44,699 bases of DNA from positions 1 to 44,699 of the forward strand of contig MU623550.1 in assembly GCA_025201765.1 (NCBI GenBank). The letters are read 5' to 3'. The stretch is from Daldinia sp. FL1419. Its lineage: Eukaryota; Ascomycota; Sordariomycetes; Xylariales; Hypoxylaceae. Each line of letters starts with the position of its first letter. Positions within the stretch are counted from its first letter, which is position 1. The translations under genes were made by a program, and so were the position numbers. This document shows positions 25,534-33,738 of this stretch, in pieces. The notes under the pieces are model-generated. The model did no database searches and had not been told where the DNA came from. It worked only from the letters and a program-made list of their open reading frames with translations.

Positions 25534-27100
25534 ATTAATATTAATAATAATTTTAATAATTTAATTAATATTATTTTATAAAGGAATAATATTATAATTT
25601 TAAAAAAATATAATAAAAAATATATTATAATTATTTTTTAAAATATTAAAAAATTTATTAATTAAATGGGATTTATTAATTATATAAATTTAATTTAATT
25701 CTTTAAAATTGATTTAAAATTATTGTAATTTTAATAATAATATTATAATTAATCTTTTAAAATTTAATAAAATAATATTTTATTTAAATATTAAATTTTA
25801 GAATATTATGTTTCTTTATAACTTATATTCTTTCTTAAAGGTTTTTTAAAATTTGGTTATAATGTTTTTATTAATTACCATATTTTTAAGATTCTTTTCT
25901 AAATGGTACCTTATACACCCACATACCTTATCTTATTGGTTTTATTAAGATTTAATTTTTTTACGTTGTTTAGTTAACGAAAAACCTTTAAGGGTTCTTC
26001 TCACTTCTGCTATTGAGGTTATTTTATCAGTATTTTTTAAAAATATCCTTCTATATTTTTATATTATTAAATAATTAAATATATCCTTTTTAAATATTAA
26101 CCATTTATTTATTAATTTTAATTTAATAATATTATTTAAGGTTATAATATTTATTTTCATTTTTAAAATTATTAATAAAATGTTAAAAAAGGTTTTATAA
26201 TATTTTAAAGATTTTTATTGATTTATTTTAATAAAATCACTTTATTATTACAATTAATAAATTAAATAATTTAGGTACCCAATCTAATATAATTATAAAA
26301 TATATAACTTAACTTAAGATCATTATTAAATTAATACCTAAATCTTCATCTAATAAATCCAAAATAAATATTTTAAATAAAATATTAAAATATTATAATA
26401 AATTTCGTAAAATAATGATTTTAAAATCAAAATAATTTATATTTAAATTATTTAAAAAAGATATTAATAATATATCATTAATATTTAATAAAAGTAGTTC
26501 TAATAATATTATTAATAATAAATAATTAAAATTTTTAAAGTAATTGTTTTTTATAAAATTTTTAATTTATAATTATTTTAATTCTTAAATTAAATATAAA
26601 AAATTATTTTTATTTAAATATTTAAAAAATAATGCTTTTTATAATGGTTATTTTTTTAAATTATATTTTACTATTATTTTATTTATTTATTTTATAATAT
26701 TATTTTTGGAATATATTATTTAAATAATTAAATAATAATTTATAATGTTATTGAAATTATTATTTTATATTTTAAAATAATAAAATAAAATTTAAAAATT
26801 ATTAATTAATGTGTATTTTAATATAATAATAATTTTATAAAAAGTTAAATTAATGTTTTAATATTAAGGATAATTGTAAGGGATAAAAGATTTTCTATTA
26901 TAATTTTTGGCTTTTAATATTTTTTGAATTTTAATATTTTGGAATTCCCTTTTATCTTTATTTTTTTATTTTTTTTATTTGAATATATAATAGAAGTTAT
27001 TATAATTTAGATTAGATATATCTTATAGATAAAATATTGAATATAAAGTTAAATAATATATTCAATTAGGATAGATTAATTTTTAATTAAGTTTCCAAAT
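25534..27100. other. AT-rich DNA, no recognisable gene
   Basis: Highly AT-rich sequence, with C and G rising gradually after about 26.9 kb. I see no ORF, RNA gene or repeat with a partner in the window. Probably old, unrecognisable transposon remains up to the border of the gene island. Confidence 0.5.
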
Positions 27101-27385
27101 TTATAACCTATTAAAATAAAATATATATATAAGGTAAATTACTTGTATTATTAAGTTTATCTTAGAGAATAGATGGGCATATCTACAATATATAAGGTCA
27201 TGGATATGGGGTGTATTATATCCCTGTATATCAGCCATACACATTCCAACAGATTTGATGAGAACGGCGAAATATACTCAAGTAGAGGTACCTAAGGCAA
27301 GTGACGGCAACTACCAAGATATTGGAACTGAGAGAATGTAAATATAATCTGTACTAAACTAATGCAACTACAAAATCAATATCAC

Positions 27386-27406
27386 ATACCTACCTACCTA
27401 CCTACC
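27386..27406. repeat. ACCT microsatellite
   Basis: Five ACCT-type units are followed by CCAGGTACCTA. The same motif recurs in part near 33569-33583, TAGGTACCTACCTAG. Confidence 0.9.
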
Positions 27407-27706
27407 CAGGTACCTAAGTAATTATGAGTTGAGGCTGACCTACGAATGAGTGTATAATCCTTATTTAAAATCGTCGCCGTTATAGTACTAATTATCAATA
27501 TCGTCGGATTCCCGAGATGAACCCTGGCTCTTAATGGTAGCAAGAGCTGACTTGGTGAAAGCCAACGAGCCAGGATGTCTTAGTTACCAAAGTGTAAGCT
27601 TTCTACTATCTCGTCTGTACCTTATCACTAATTATAGTTATCAGAACAATACTTCTGAAGTTACTCTAGCTAAGCTGAGCTTGTTGCGATGTTTAGGATT
27701 TGAATC

Positions 27707-27931
27707 CTAGTAAAGCTTGCTCAAAATTCGGTATACATTGTTGAGGTTGGGACTTTTAAGATGAAGACCCCAGATATGTCCCACTCTATGCCTATGCCCT
27801 CTTAGAGTCATCTCGTTTAAAAGCCGATATGCTTCATCATAGTTAATAAGTTTAATTAATGAGTTCCTGTTTATCCAGTGATATTTTACAACCTCTCCGA
27901 ACAGGTTCATTGAGAAGCATGCGGAAGACAA
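27707..27931 (-). CDS. small hypothetical ORF (74 aa)
   Basis: An ORF of 74 codons with mixed, non-biased codons, starting MSSACFSMNLFGEV and ending RILSKLY. No signal peptide, membrane segment or family motif is recognisable. It lies at the edge of the gene island, about 700 bp from the start of the secreted-protein gene and on the opposite strand. It may be a true orphan gene, an exon or a relic of a longer gene. The length is not exceptional for chance, so I give it little weight. Confidence 0.2.
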   Translation of the reverse strand: MSSACFSMNLFGEVVKYHWINRNSLIKLINYDEAYRLLNEMTLRGHRHRVGHIWGLHLKSPNLNNVYRILSKLY

Positions 27932-28436
27932 TTAATGTAGAGGGTAAACAGGTAGTTATACGCAATTATTCTACTCCACTTATCTTATAGGGCTGCGCGC
28001 GTTCACTCGCCTAACCGTCTAACCTTAGGTACTGACGGATTCGGCAATGGGTAGTCGAATAAGGCCATCTGATACGCCGAAATTACGGACCCGCTCTAGC
28101 TGAACAGCCCTGAATGCTAGGCTAAGACTAATAGAGATAAGTAAACGTCGATCTTGATCTCCCTAGGGGCACAGGAATATTTACACTACTTATAAGCATG
28201 GGCATTACATTTGAACGTAAGAGAATAGTGTTGTTATGCATACCGCTCATCTTATAATCAGATGAGGAAGCACTCGGACTATTAGATCGATGCGATTAAT
28301 TCGACTACCCCCTAGGACGTATTCCCTGTTTCCAGTACCTATCGCGCTGAGCTTATGTAGAGAGCATGGGAAGCACGAACCATGATAGGGAACCAACAAC
28401 ATGTCCTACGGATCCGAGAACGTCTTCGCGGAGCAC

Positions 28437-28443
28437 TATAAAG
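28437..28443 (+). promoter_or_regulatory. probable TATA box of the secreted-protein gene
   Basis: TATAAAG lies about 190 bp before the ATG at 28630. A pyrimidine-rich stretch at about 28472-28506 is a plausible transcription start region, which would give a leader of roughly 130-160 nt. Confidence 0.45.
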
Positions 28444-28629
28444 TCTACTGGATATGTCTTCACTTGAACATTGTCTTTTACTCTCTACTCGTAGTTTCAT
28501 CCTCCCACATCACTCGAGCGAATCTTCCACCACGATACTAATCGCTCACCCTGCGTTAATATAATAAATATACTACCATAATACCTAATCACCACGTCTA
28601 CCTAAGTTCAACGCACCTCACGCACAAAA

Positions 28630-28893
28630 ATGAAGTTTACAAGCACCATCTCCATCCTCGCCGGCTTCATGAGCTTCGCAGCAGCAGCGCCGTCGCCCGC
28701 TCCCGCACCGGCTCTATTTCCACGCGAAGACTGTCCCAACGGCGGCAACTGGAACCACTGCGAGCTCAACGGCCTGTACGTCGTCTGCGTGAACGGCCAC
28801 GCTAGCAAGTATGCTTGCGACGGGGGCTGCCAGGCGATTTGTCCCGTAGGCCAGCCTTGCACGCCTCGTTGCGATAACGGCCGCCCTGCTTAG
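28630..28893 (+). CDS. small secreted cysteine-rich protein, effector candidate (87 aa)
   Basis: Single-exon ORF with start context CAAAAATGAAG. Residues 1-19 form a typical signal peptide: a Lys at position 2, a hydrophobic core (ISILAGFMSFA) and Ala-Ala before the likely cleavage at about 18-20. A short Pro/Ala-rich stretch (PSPAPAPALFPRED) follows, then a compact mature domain with eight cysteines at residues 35, 44, 53, 63, 67, 71, 77 and 81, an even number that fits four disulfides. The spacing is C-x8-C-x8-C-x9-C-x3-C-x3-C-x5-C-x3-C. Size, secretion signal and cysteine density match fungal apoplastic effector or antimicrobial-type proteins; no named family is recognised. Codons are GC-rich, unlike the AT-rich flanks. 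The gene stands alone, about 1.6 kb from the AT-rich border. Two ORFs on the opposite strand overlap it and are shadows. Confidence 0.8.
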   Translation: MKFTSTISILAGFMSFAAAAPSPAPAPALFPREDCPNGGNWNHCELNGLYVVCVNGHASKYACDGGCQAICPVGQPCTPRCDNGRPA

Positions 28894-29505
28894 AGGTTTG
28901 GGGAGTTGGGGTATAGGTGTGAGGAGTGTAATGGAGGCGATGGGATGGGGGTGATTAGGGAACATTAGCCGGATGCATCTGGCTTGGTAGAAACACATTT
29001 TGGAATGCAGATCTAAGCTGCCAAATTTAACAACTTTTATGATTGCTATATTTTCATGGTGCGTTCTCGTTGTGGTTGTGAAGTAGATGCCGAAAGGTTT
29101 CCCCTTCGGTTTGCAAGTGTCAACAAGGGATATATAAACTAATCCACGTACTATTATCCTCGGATCGGGGTTTCTCGAGATATATTATAAGTCTTTTCCA
29201 TTTATTTTTAAGTATTACTTCACTCCACCTTTTAGGTCCTTATAAAACATCTTAACTTTATATCAGGTTGGGTCAATCAATCTCAGTGCTTCAGGTATAT
29301 ATGCCATTTCTCACATTACTTTATTACTTTTCTAATCTTCCATGGGATTTCCCCCACGGTAATTTGCATTGTATTCCAAACAAACAATAATGTCTCATGT
29401 TTGAAGTATCAAAGACATTGTTACCTTCGTGTTCGCTTGCGCTGAACTATATATATCAGGGGAATCCATGAACTCGGGAGCTCCCTGGACAAATACATCA
29501 GCGTC
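28894..29505. other. intergenic region between the convergent secreted-protein and orphan genes
   Basis: Contains the expected 3' region of the secreted-protein gene and, from the other side, the 3' region of the minus-strand orphan gene. I see a short AGGTTTCCCCTTCGG palindrome-like stretch near 29095-29109 (GAAAGG...CCTTC), but no gene or repeat. Confidence 0.5.
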
Positions 29506-30000
29506 TTACTGCAACTTGGTTTTATCCTCCCCGACGGGAGGATCCTCATATTTGGAGTCTTCGCAGGCCTTATCATATTTATTCTTAGGTATTTCTCCCT
29601 CCATTGTAGATCCATTTTCATCCTCTGACAGGTCAAACAGTATTTCTGGTTGGGCTATTTCTTCCTCAACCTCTTGGATGTGTTCTCGTAGATAATTGGT
29701 CCAATCTGGGTCTACGTGGCCTAGACCCCATAAGTCAATATACTTGAGTATAATTTTGGAGGCAGTATTATCGTCGATCTGTAAGATTTCTGCGTCGTGA
29801 CCTTCCCATATTTGTAATTGGTATAGTAGGATGTATTCACGGTTGGCGGTACATTTGCATGTCTCAAGCATGTGTACTATGTCTTCCCATACTGGCAATC
29901 CAATTTCGTCAAAGTTCATCAGACAACCCCATGGGAGTACTTCTTCCTGTCTGATATTATAGTTGTATGCCATGTCGTTCTTTTTCTCACTTATGTTCAA
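29506..30000 (-). CDS. hypothetical acidic protein (164 aa)
   Basis: Single ORF, balanced codons, start at 30000; Met10 is an alternative start. The middle third (about residues 25-110) is globular with many Trp residues: LPWGCLMNFDEIGLPVWEDI, then a Cys-rich turn (ETCKCTANREY), then IDLWGLGHVDPDWTNYLREH. The last third is strongly acidic and probably disordered (EEEIAQPE, LSEDENGS and a Lys/Glu-rich tail). There is no signal peptide or transmembrane segment, so it is likely cytosolic or nuclear. I do not recognise the family; the pattern resembles uncharacterised ascomycete proteins. It is convergent with the secreted-protein gene. A shorter plus-strand ORF overlapping it (29429-29695) is a shadow. 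Confidence 0.5.
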   Translation of the reverse strand: MNISEKKNDMAYNYNIRQEEVLPWGCLMNFDEIGLPVWEDIVHMLETCKCTANREYILLYQLQIWEGHDAEILQIDDNTASKIILKYIDLWGLGHVDPDWTNYLREHIQEVEEEIAQPEILFDLSEDENGSTMEGEIPKNKYDKACEDSKYEDPPVGEDKTKLQ

Positions 30001-30732
30001 AATACTTGCGATAATAAATGCTACACTTATACCTAGAGAAGCTGTGGGAAGTCTTTTGAAAATAGATAAACCAACGTTGACGAGAATGTTGATCAGGAAA
30101 ACTCTAGATTTCTAGATGCGTAAGGCGATAATATATAGGAATATCCACGAGAGAGAAAAATAGAATTGTCATTAGACAGCAGCTGTCAATTCCATACGAC
30201 AAAGAGACGATCACCCAGGCGGACAACGCGATATATATATATATTTATTCTAACATGTTCTTTTCTTATAGAAGTTTTGAATTTGCTATAGATTTCTTCA
30301 GCTTGAACGTTATCTAACAAGGCCTATACCAGTGCATCATAGCTGATGTGGAAGCATAGCACTGTTCACGCACACTCTGGGACAGGTAGTCCAAGTGCTA
30401 AACAAGCCGGCGCGATAGCACGAATAGCCACAGGCATGAAGCAGTTGTATGAGGCGAGGCCTCCTCCAAGCCTCAGTGATAAAGTGTACACTCCAACTAA
30501 GCATATGTAGAGAGTGAGGATAAAAGCCATATCCATCAGCTCTGAATAGGGTTAAGATAAAGATTGATTAAGTAAATACATCCTTTTAATTATCAATTGT
30601 TGAACCGAAAATGTTGGATAACAAATAGCCTTGGTCACTAAACTGAAAAGAAAAAAGTTGATATAGGGTCGAGTATAATTGCGCTGTAAAAAGTGGCGAA
30701 GAAAAGAAAAAGAGAAAAGAAATTCAAAAAGT
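30001..30732. other. intergenic, no gene recognised
   Basis: Upstream region of the orphan gene, an (AT)n run at about 30230-30244, then unique sequence. The minus ORF at 30552-30782 overlaps the tRNA gene and is not credible. Confidence 0.5.
30230..30244. repeat. (AT)n microsatellite
   Basis: About seven AT units follow GCGGACAACGCG. Confidence 0.9.
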
Positions 30733-30818
30733 TGGACGAGCAGGGAGTCGAACCCTGGGCTTCTCGCAATTTTAATATGCAATGCAAAGCGAGCACTCTA
30801 CCACTGAGTTACACGCCC
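30733..30818 (-). tRNA. tRNA-Ala (anticodon UGC) with 14-nt intron
   Basis: The minus strand folds as a complete cloverleaf. Acceptor strands are GGGCGTG and CTCGTCC with discriminator A; D-arm ACTC/GAGT with loop AGTGGTA; anticodon stem CTCGC/GCGAG; variable loop AAGCC; T-arm CAGGG-TTCGACT-CCCTG. The anticodon loop is TTTGCAT, anticodon TGC. A 14-nt intron (TTGCATATTAAAAT) sits after position 37, the canonical nuclear tRNA intron site. The G3:U70 pair, the main identity element for alanyl-tRNA synthetase, is present. There is one oddity: a U6:U67 mismatch in the acceptor stem. A run of T downstream on the minus strand (30718-30730 region, TTTTTGAATTTC) may act as the RNA polymerase III terminator. 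Confidence 0.95.
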
Positions 30819-31578
30819 TTAGAAACTAGAACTTGTTTTTTGCTAGTGCTAGCTGATTGACAAATCGAGTGATTAACTGCGTTTATATATATACCGCATT
30901 AGAGCAGCGCTATGACGTCATATTTGGAACAATATACTTCGAAGCAACTTGTCGGAGATCGGCTTCAAAGGCAACGTTGTAGGTTCTCTGTAGTAGTTTC
31001 TTTTGTCCTTGTTGCTTCTTTGTTATTGATATGAGTTGTCACAATGTTCGATCCTTGGTGTATCCGGTACCCGAGGGTTGCGACAACGAGAAGCATTATG
31101 CAACTACCTAAACTTGGCGATGCGATACTTTGCGGTAGTGGGTCGAGCGGTAAGCCTTGGGGGAGTCCAATTCGACCTATCAGACTGTTAGTGATTTGTC
31201 AACTGGTGCACTCTTACTGGCCGCCCTATACGAGTGGGACATTTACGATCGGCGGATAGCGTGGCAGAGCGCCGTTACGTTACCAAAAGACTGCCGGAAG
31301 CTTATCGGGGTCCCTTTCGTTTCTTATGTCCGCATCGGAAGGTTTCCAGCCCGACATTGTCATAATTCCTCCCTCAGCCTCTCGCGTTACCCACTATAGG
31401 GTCGTTATAGGATCGCTATAGGATCGCTATAGGGCGGCGTAGAATATACTTGTTATATTTAAATCCGTGACTTTATTCATGGTATATAACCAATATCCAA
31501 AGACTATCGACTTGGACATCTGAGTAGGAGTTAATAGGTTGGGCAGTTAAACTAAAACCAGTTAACTATCACTATATT
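30819..31578. other. intergenic region upstream of the oxidoreductase gene
   Basis: Two overlapping plus-strand ORFs of 71 and 80 codons (31044-31259 and 31157-31399) show no motif and compete for the same DNA; neither is convincing. The region contains the 11-bp repeat at 31394-31436 and leads into the 7-bp repeat before the start codon. Confidence 0.5.
31394..31436. repeat. 11-bp tandem repeat, about four units
   Basis: The unit is CTATAGGATCG with single changes: CTATAGGGTCG, TTATAGGATCG, CTATAGGATCG, CTATAGGGCG. It lies about 220 bp upstream of the oxidoreductase start and may be within its promoter. Confidence 0.9.
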
Positions 31579-31634
31579 CTATACCCTATACCCTATACCC
31601 TATACCATATACCATATACCATATACCATATACC
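31579..31634. repeat. 7-bp tandem repeat in leader/promoter (4 x CTATACC + 4 x ATATACC)
   Basis: Eight contiguous heptamers switch variant once in the middle and end 22 bp before the ATG of the oxidoreductase gene. The array therefore lies in the 5' untranslated leader or the core promoter. Such arrays tend to vary in length between strains. Confidence 0.95.
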
Positions 31635-31656
31635 ATCCGCGTCTCTTCGAATCACA

Positions 31657-33300
31657 ATGGCTCCGCATAACATCCAGGATGAAACCCCATCCGAATTCAA
31701 CGACGGTCCACTAGCGACTGAGGTACGGCCACCCACGCCACCACCCATGTCCGCCAGTCCACCCCGGGTCGTCGTTATCGGCGCGGGGTCGCGGGGTCAC
31801 ACTTACAGCCGCTGCATCGGCGAATCTAGCAACGGCGTCGTAGTCGCCGTCTGCGAGCCAGACAAGTACAAGCGCGAGGAGTTCGTGCGGAACTACATCC
31901 AGCGCGACGGCAAGGAACCCCCCGAAGGCTCTAGTTTTAACGACTGGAAAGACTTCGTAGAGTGGGAGGTGCACCGCCGTGAGCGCGAGGCGGCTGGTGA
32001 AAGGAATGTACCGGAAGGTGTCGATGCCGCCTTCGTGTGCGTTCGCGATGAGATGCATCACGATGTCGTCGTGGCTCTCGCTCCGTTGGATTTGCATATC
32101 ATGTGCGAGAAACCGCTTGCTGGAAATCTAGACGAGTGCGTCGCCATGTACCAAGCTCTAGCTCCTCTGCAAGCCCGCAAAGTCTTTTCCGTCGGTCACG
32201 TACTTCGGTATTCACCGCACAACATGCAACTCCGCAAGCTACTGCTCGAAGATCGTGCTATCGGTGATGTCTTGAGCATCGTACATACCGAACCCGTAGG
32301 ATACTGGCATTTCGCACACTCGTACGTCCGCGGCAACTGGCGCAAGGAGTCTACCACCGCCCCTTCTCTATTAGCCAAGAGCTGTCACGACATGGACATC
32401 CTACTATGGCTGATGTGTTCGCCAACCCACCCCGGCTCGGACGAGCCTCCACATATCCCCTCCGAGGTCACATCCATGGGGTCGCTACAATTCTTCCGAA
32501 AGAGCCGAAAGCCCAAAGCCGCAGGCAACGCAACAAACTGTCTAAGCTGCCCCGTCGAGTCCGAGTGCATATACTCGAGCAAGCGCATCTACGAAAGCCC
32601 GCGCCACTACGGCCTCGAAACGGGGAACCGGTCCTGGCCCATCAGCATCGTGCTGCCAGACATCGAGAGTTTCGGCGGGGACATCGAGCGCGCGCGCCCG
32701 GCGCTGCTGCAGCGTCTAGCCGAAGACTACGACGAGTCGACCCCGCAGGGCGAAATCGACGCCAAGAACTGGTTCGGACGGTGCGTCTTCGAGTCCGACA
32801 ACGACGTCTGCGACGAGCAAGTCGTGACTATAAAATGGGACGACGACCCGCTCCCCTCTTCGGCGCAGAACGACTCCGTCGGCAACAGAGGCGCCAAACA
32901 AGCCACCTTCCACATGATCGCGCAGACGAAAAAGCAGTGCGAGCGCTTCACCAACGTATACGGCACCACGGGCGAGATCTACGCCGACTCCTACACCATC
33001 ACCCTGGAAGACTACACGACGGGCGCGACGCGCACCTACAAGCCCAAGCTCGAGAGCGGCGGCCACGGCGGCGGCGATCACGGCATTACCCGCCAGTTCA
33101 TCCTCGCCGTCGACCGCGTCAAGAATCACGGCTGGGAGGCCCCCCGCGCCCAGAGCGAGTTTATCGGGTGTAGTCTCGAGGAGATTATCCGTAGCCACGC
33201 CATGGTTTTTGCGGCCGAGGATTCTAGGAGGCAGCGCAGGTTTGTGGATTTTAGAAAGTGGTGCGCCGAGAAGGATATCGCTGCTATAGCTGCGTCTTGA
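31657..33300 (+). CDS. Gfo/Idh/MocA-family NAD(P)-dependent oxidoreductase (547 aa)
   Basis: Intronless ORF with an excellent start context (CACAATGGC). A Pro-rich N-terminal extension of about 36 residues precedes a Rossmann fold: VVVIGAGSRGHTY at 38-50 is the dinucleotide-binding GxGxxG-like loop. MCEKPLAGN at 149-157 holds the EKP motif typical of the family, and KSCHDMDILLWL at 241-252 supplies the conserved His-Asp segment of the catalytic domain. A cysteine cluster (C295, C298, C304 in NCLSCPVESEC) and the GRCVFESDNDV segment are features of the fungal and bacterial branch often labelled StrI-like. Substrate is unknown; the family oxidises or reduces sugars, inositols and related compounds, probably in the cytosol. 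At 547 residues it is longer than the usual 330-440, owing to the N-terminal tail and the insert around the cysteines. Long ORFs in other frames (32406-33173, 32716-33198 and others) are GC-driven shadows. Confidence 0.92.
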   Translation: MAPHNIQDETPSEFNDGPLATEVRPPTPPPMSASPPRVVVIGAGSRGHTYSRCIGESSNGVVVAVCEPDKYKREEFVRNYIQRDGKEPPEGSSFNDWKDFVEWEVHRREREAAGERNVPEGVDAAFVCVRDEMHHDVVVALAPLDLHIMCEKPLAGNLDECVAMYQALAPLQARKVFSVGHVLRYSPHNMQLRKLLLEDRAIGDVLSIVHTEPVGYWHFAHSYVRGNWRKESTTAPSLLAKSCHDMDILLWLMCSPTHPGSDEPPHIPSEVTSMGSLQFFRKSRKPKAAGNATNCLSCPVESECIYSSKRIYESPRHYGLETGNRSWPISIVLPDIESFGGDIERARPALLQRLAEDYDESTPQGEIDAKNWFGRCVFESDNDVCDEQVVTIKWDDDPLPSSAQNDSVGNRGAKQATFHMIAQTKKQCERFTNVYGTTGEIYADSYTITLEDYTTGATRTYKPKLESGGHGGGDHGITRQFILAVDRVKNHGWEAPRAQSEFIGCSLEEIIRSHAMVFAAEDSRRQRRFVDFRKWCAEKDIAAIAAS

Positions 33301-33738
33301 CCTACGGTCTTGATTAAGATATAATTATCCCCGGAGGATTTTTAGTGAGCTTTTGATTGTGTATTTTTTTTTTATTACTACCTTATTCATGTTGTAAGAG
33401 GTAGTCGATTAGGGAGCATGGGTTGTTCTGGCGTTTTTGCTTCTTCATGTCGGCATCCAACGGGTCGGGAAGACGTTACGACAGTATAGGCTTTTAAGCG
33501 CTTTGAATTGTGAAGATTGCGCGTCTTATGAATTCAGAAGCACGCTTTGTTTGCTACTTATTACATAGGTACCTACCTAGGTATACATAGTGTATGGCCT
33601 ACTATAATACACGTCCGCCCTGATATTCTTGGACAAACCGAGACGCCGTGCCGCGAATGACTTCAAAAATATTAAGTCCTAATCACACCAAAGAGAGCAC
33701 CCTTACCGAATCTATACGGCTCGAGGTGATTAGGATCT
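33301..33738. other. intergenic between convergent genes
   Basis: Shared 3' region of the oxidoreductase and Clr5-domain genes. It holds a T-run at 33365-33373 and the TAGGTACCTACCTAGGTA motif near 33567-33584, and no gene. The plus-strand ORF 33648-34043 runs antisense into the Clr5 gene and is a shadow. Confidence 0.6.

Larger units (their letters stand above)
27101..28436. other. border and intergenic part of the gene island
   Basis: Base composition changes from extremely AT-rich to balanced over about 27.05-27.25 kb. It contains a CTAC/GTAG microsatellite at about 27386-27406, one uncertain small ORF (27707-27931, minus) and otherwise unique sequence with no recognisable coding or RNA content. 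The last few hundred bases form the upstream region of the small secreted protein gene. Confidence 0.6.

Noticed and set aside
1..27100. Mitochondrial DNA, considered because of the extreme AT content
   Set aside because: No mitochondrial genes or rRNAs; dispersed transposon relics and RIP-type transitions fit nuclear DNA, and the block joins a nuclear gene island.
28608..28998. Minus-strand ORFs of 84 and 94 aa over the secreted-protein gene
   Set aside because: Antisense shadows; the plus-strand ORF has a signal peptide and regular cysteines.
31044..31399. Overlapping plus-strand ORFs of 71 and 80 aa
   Set aside because: Mutually overlapping in different frames, no motif, in the promoter region of the oxidoreductase gene.
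32406..33198. Long ORFs in other frames of the oxidoreductase gene (255 aa plus strand; 160, 128, 80 and 67 aa minus strand)
   Set aside because: They overlap a well-supported family member, are rich in Arg or Val as expected for GC-rich shadows, and show no domain.
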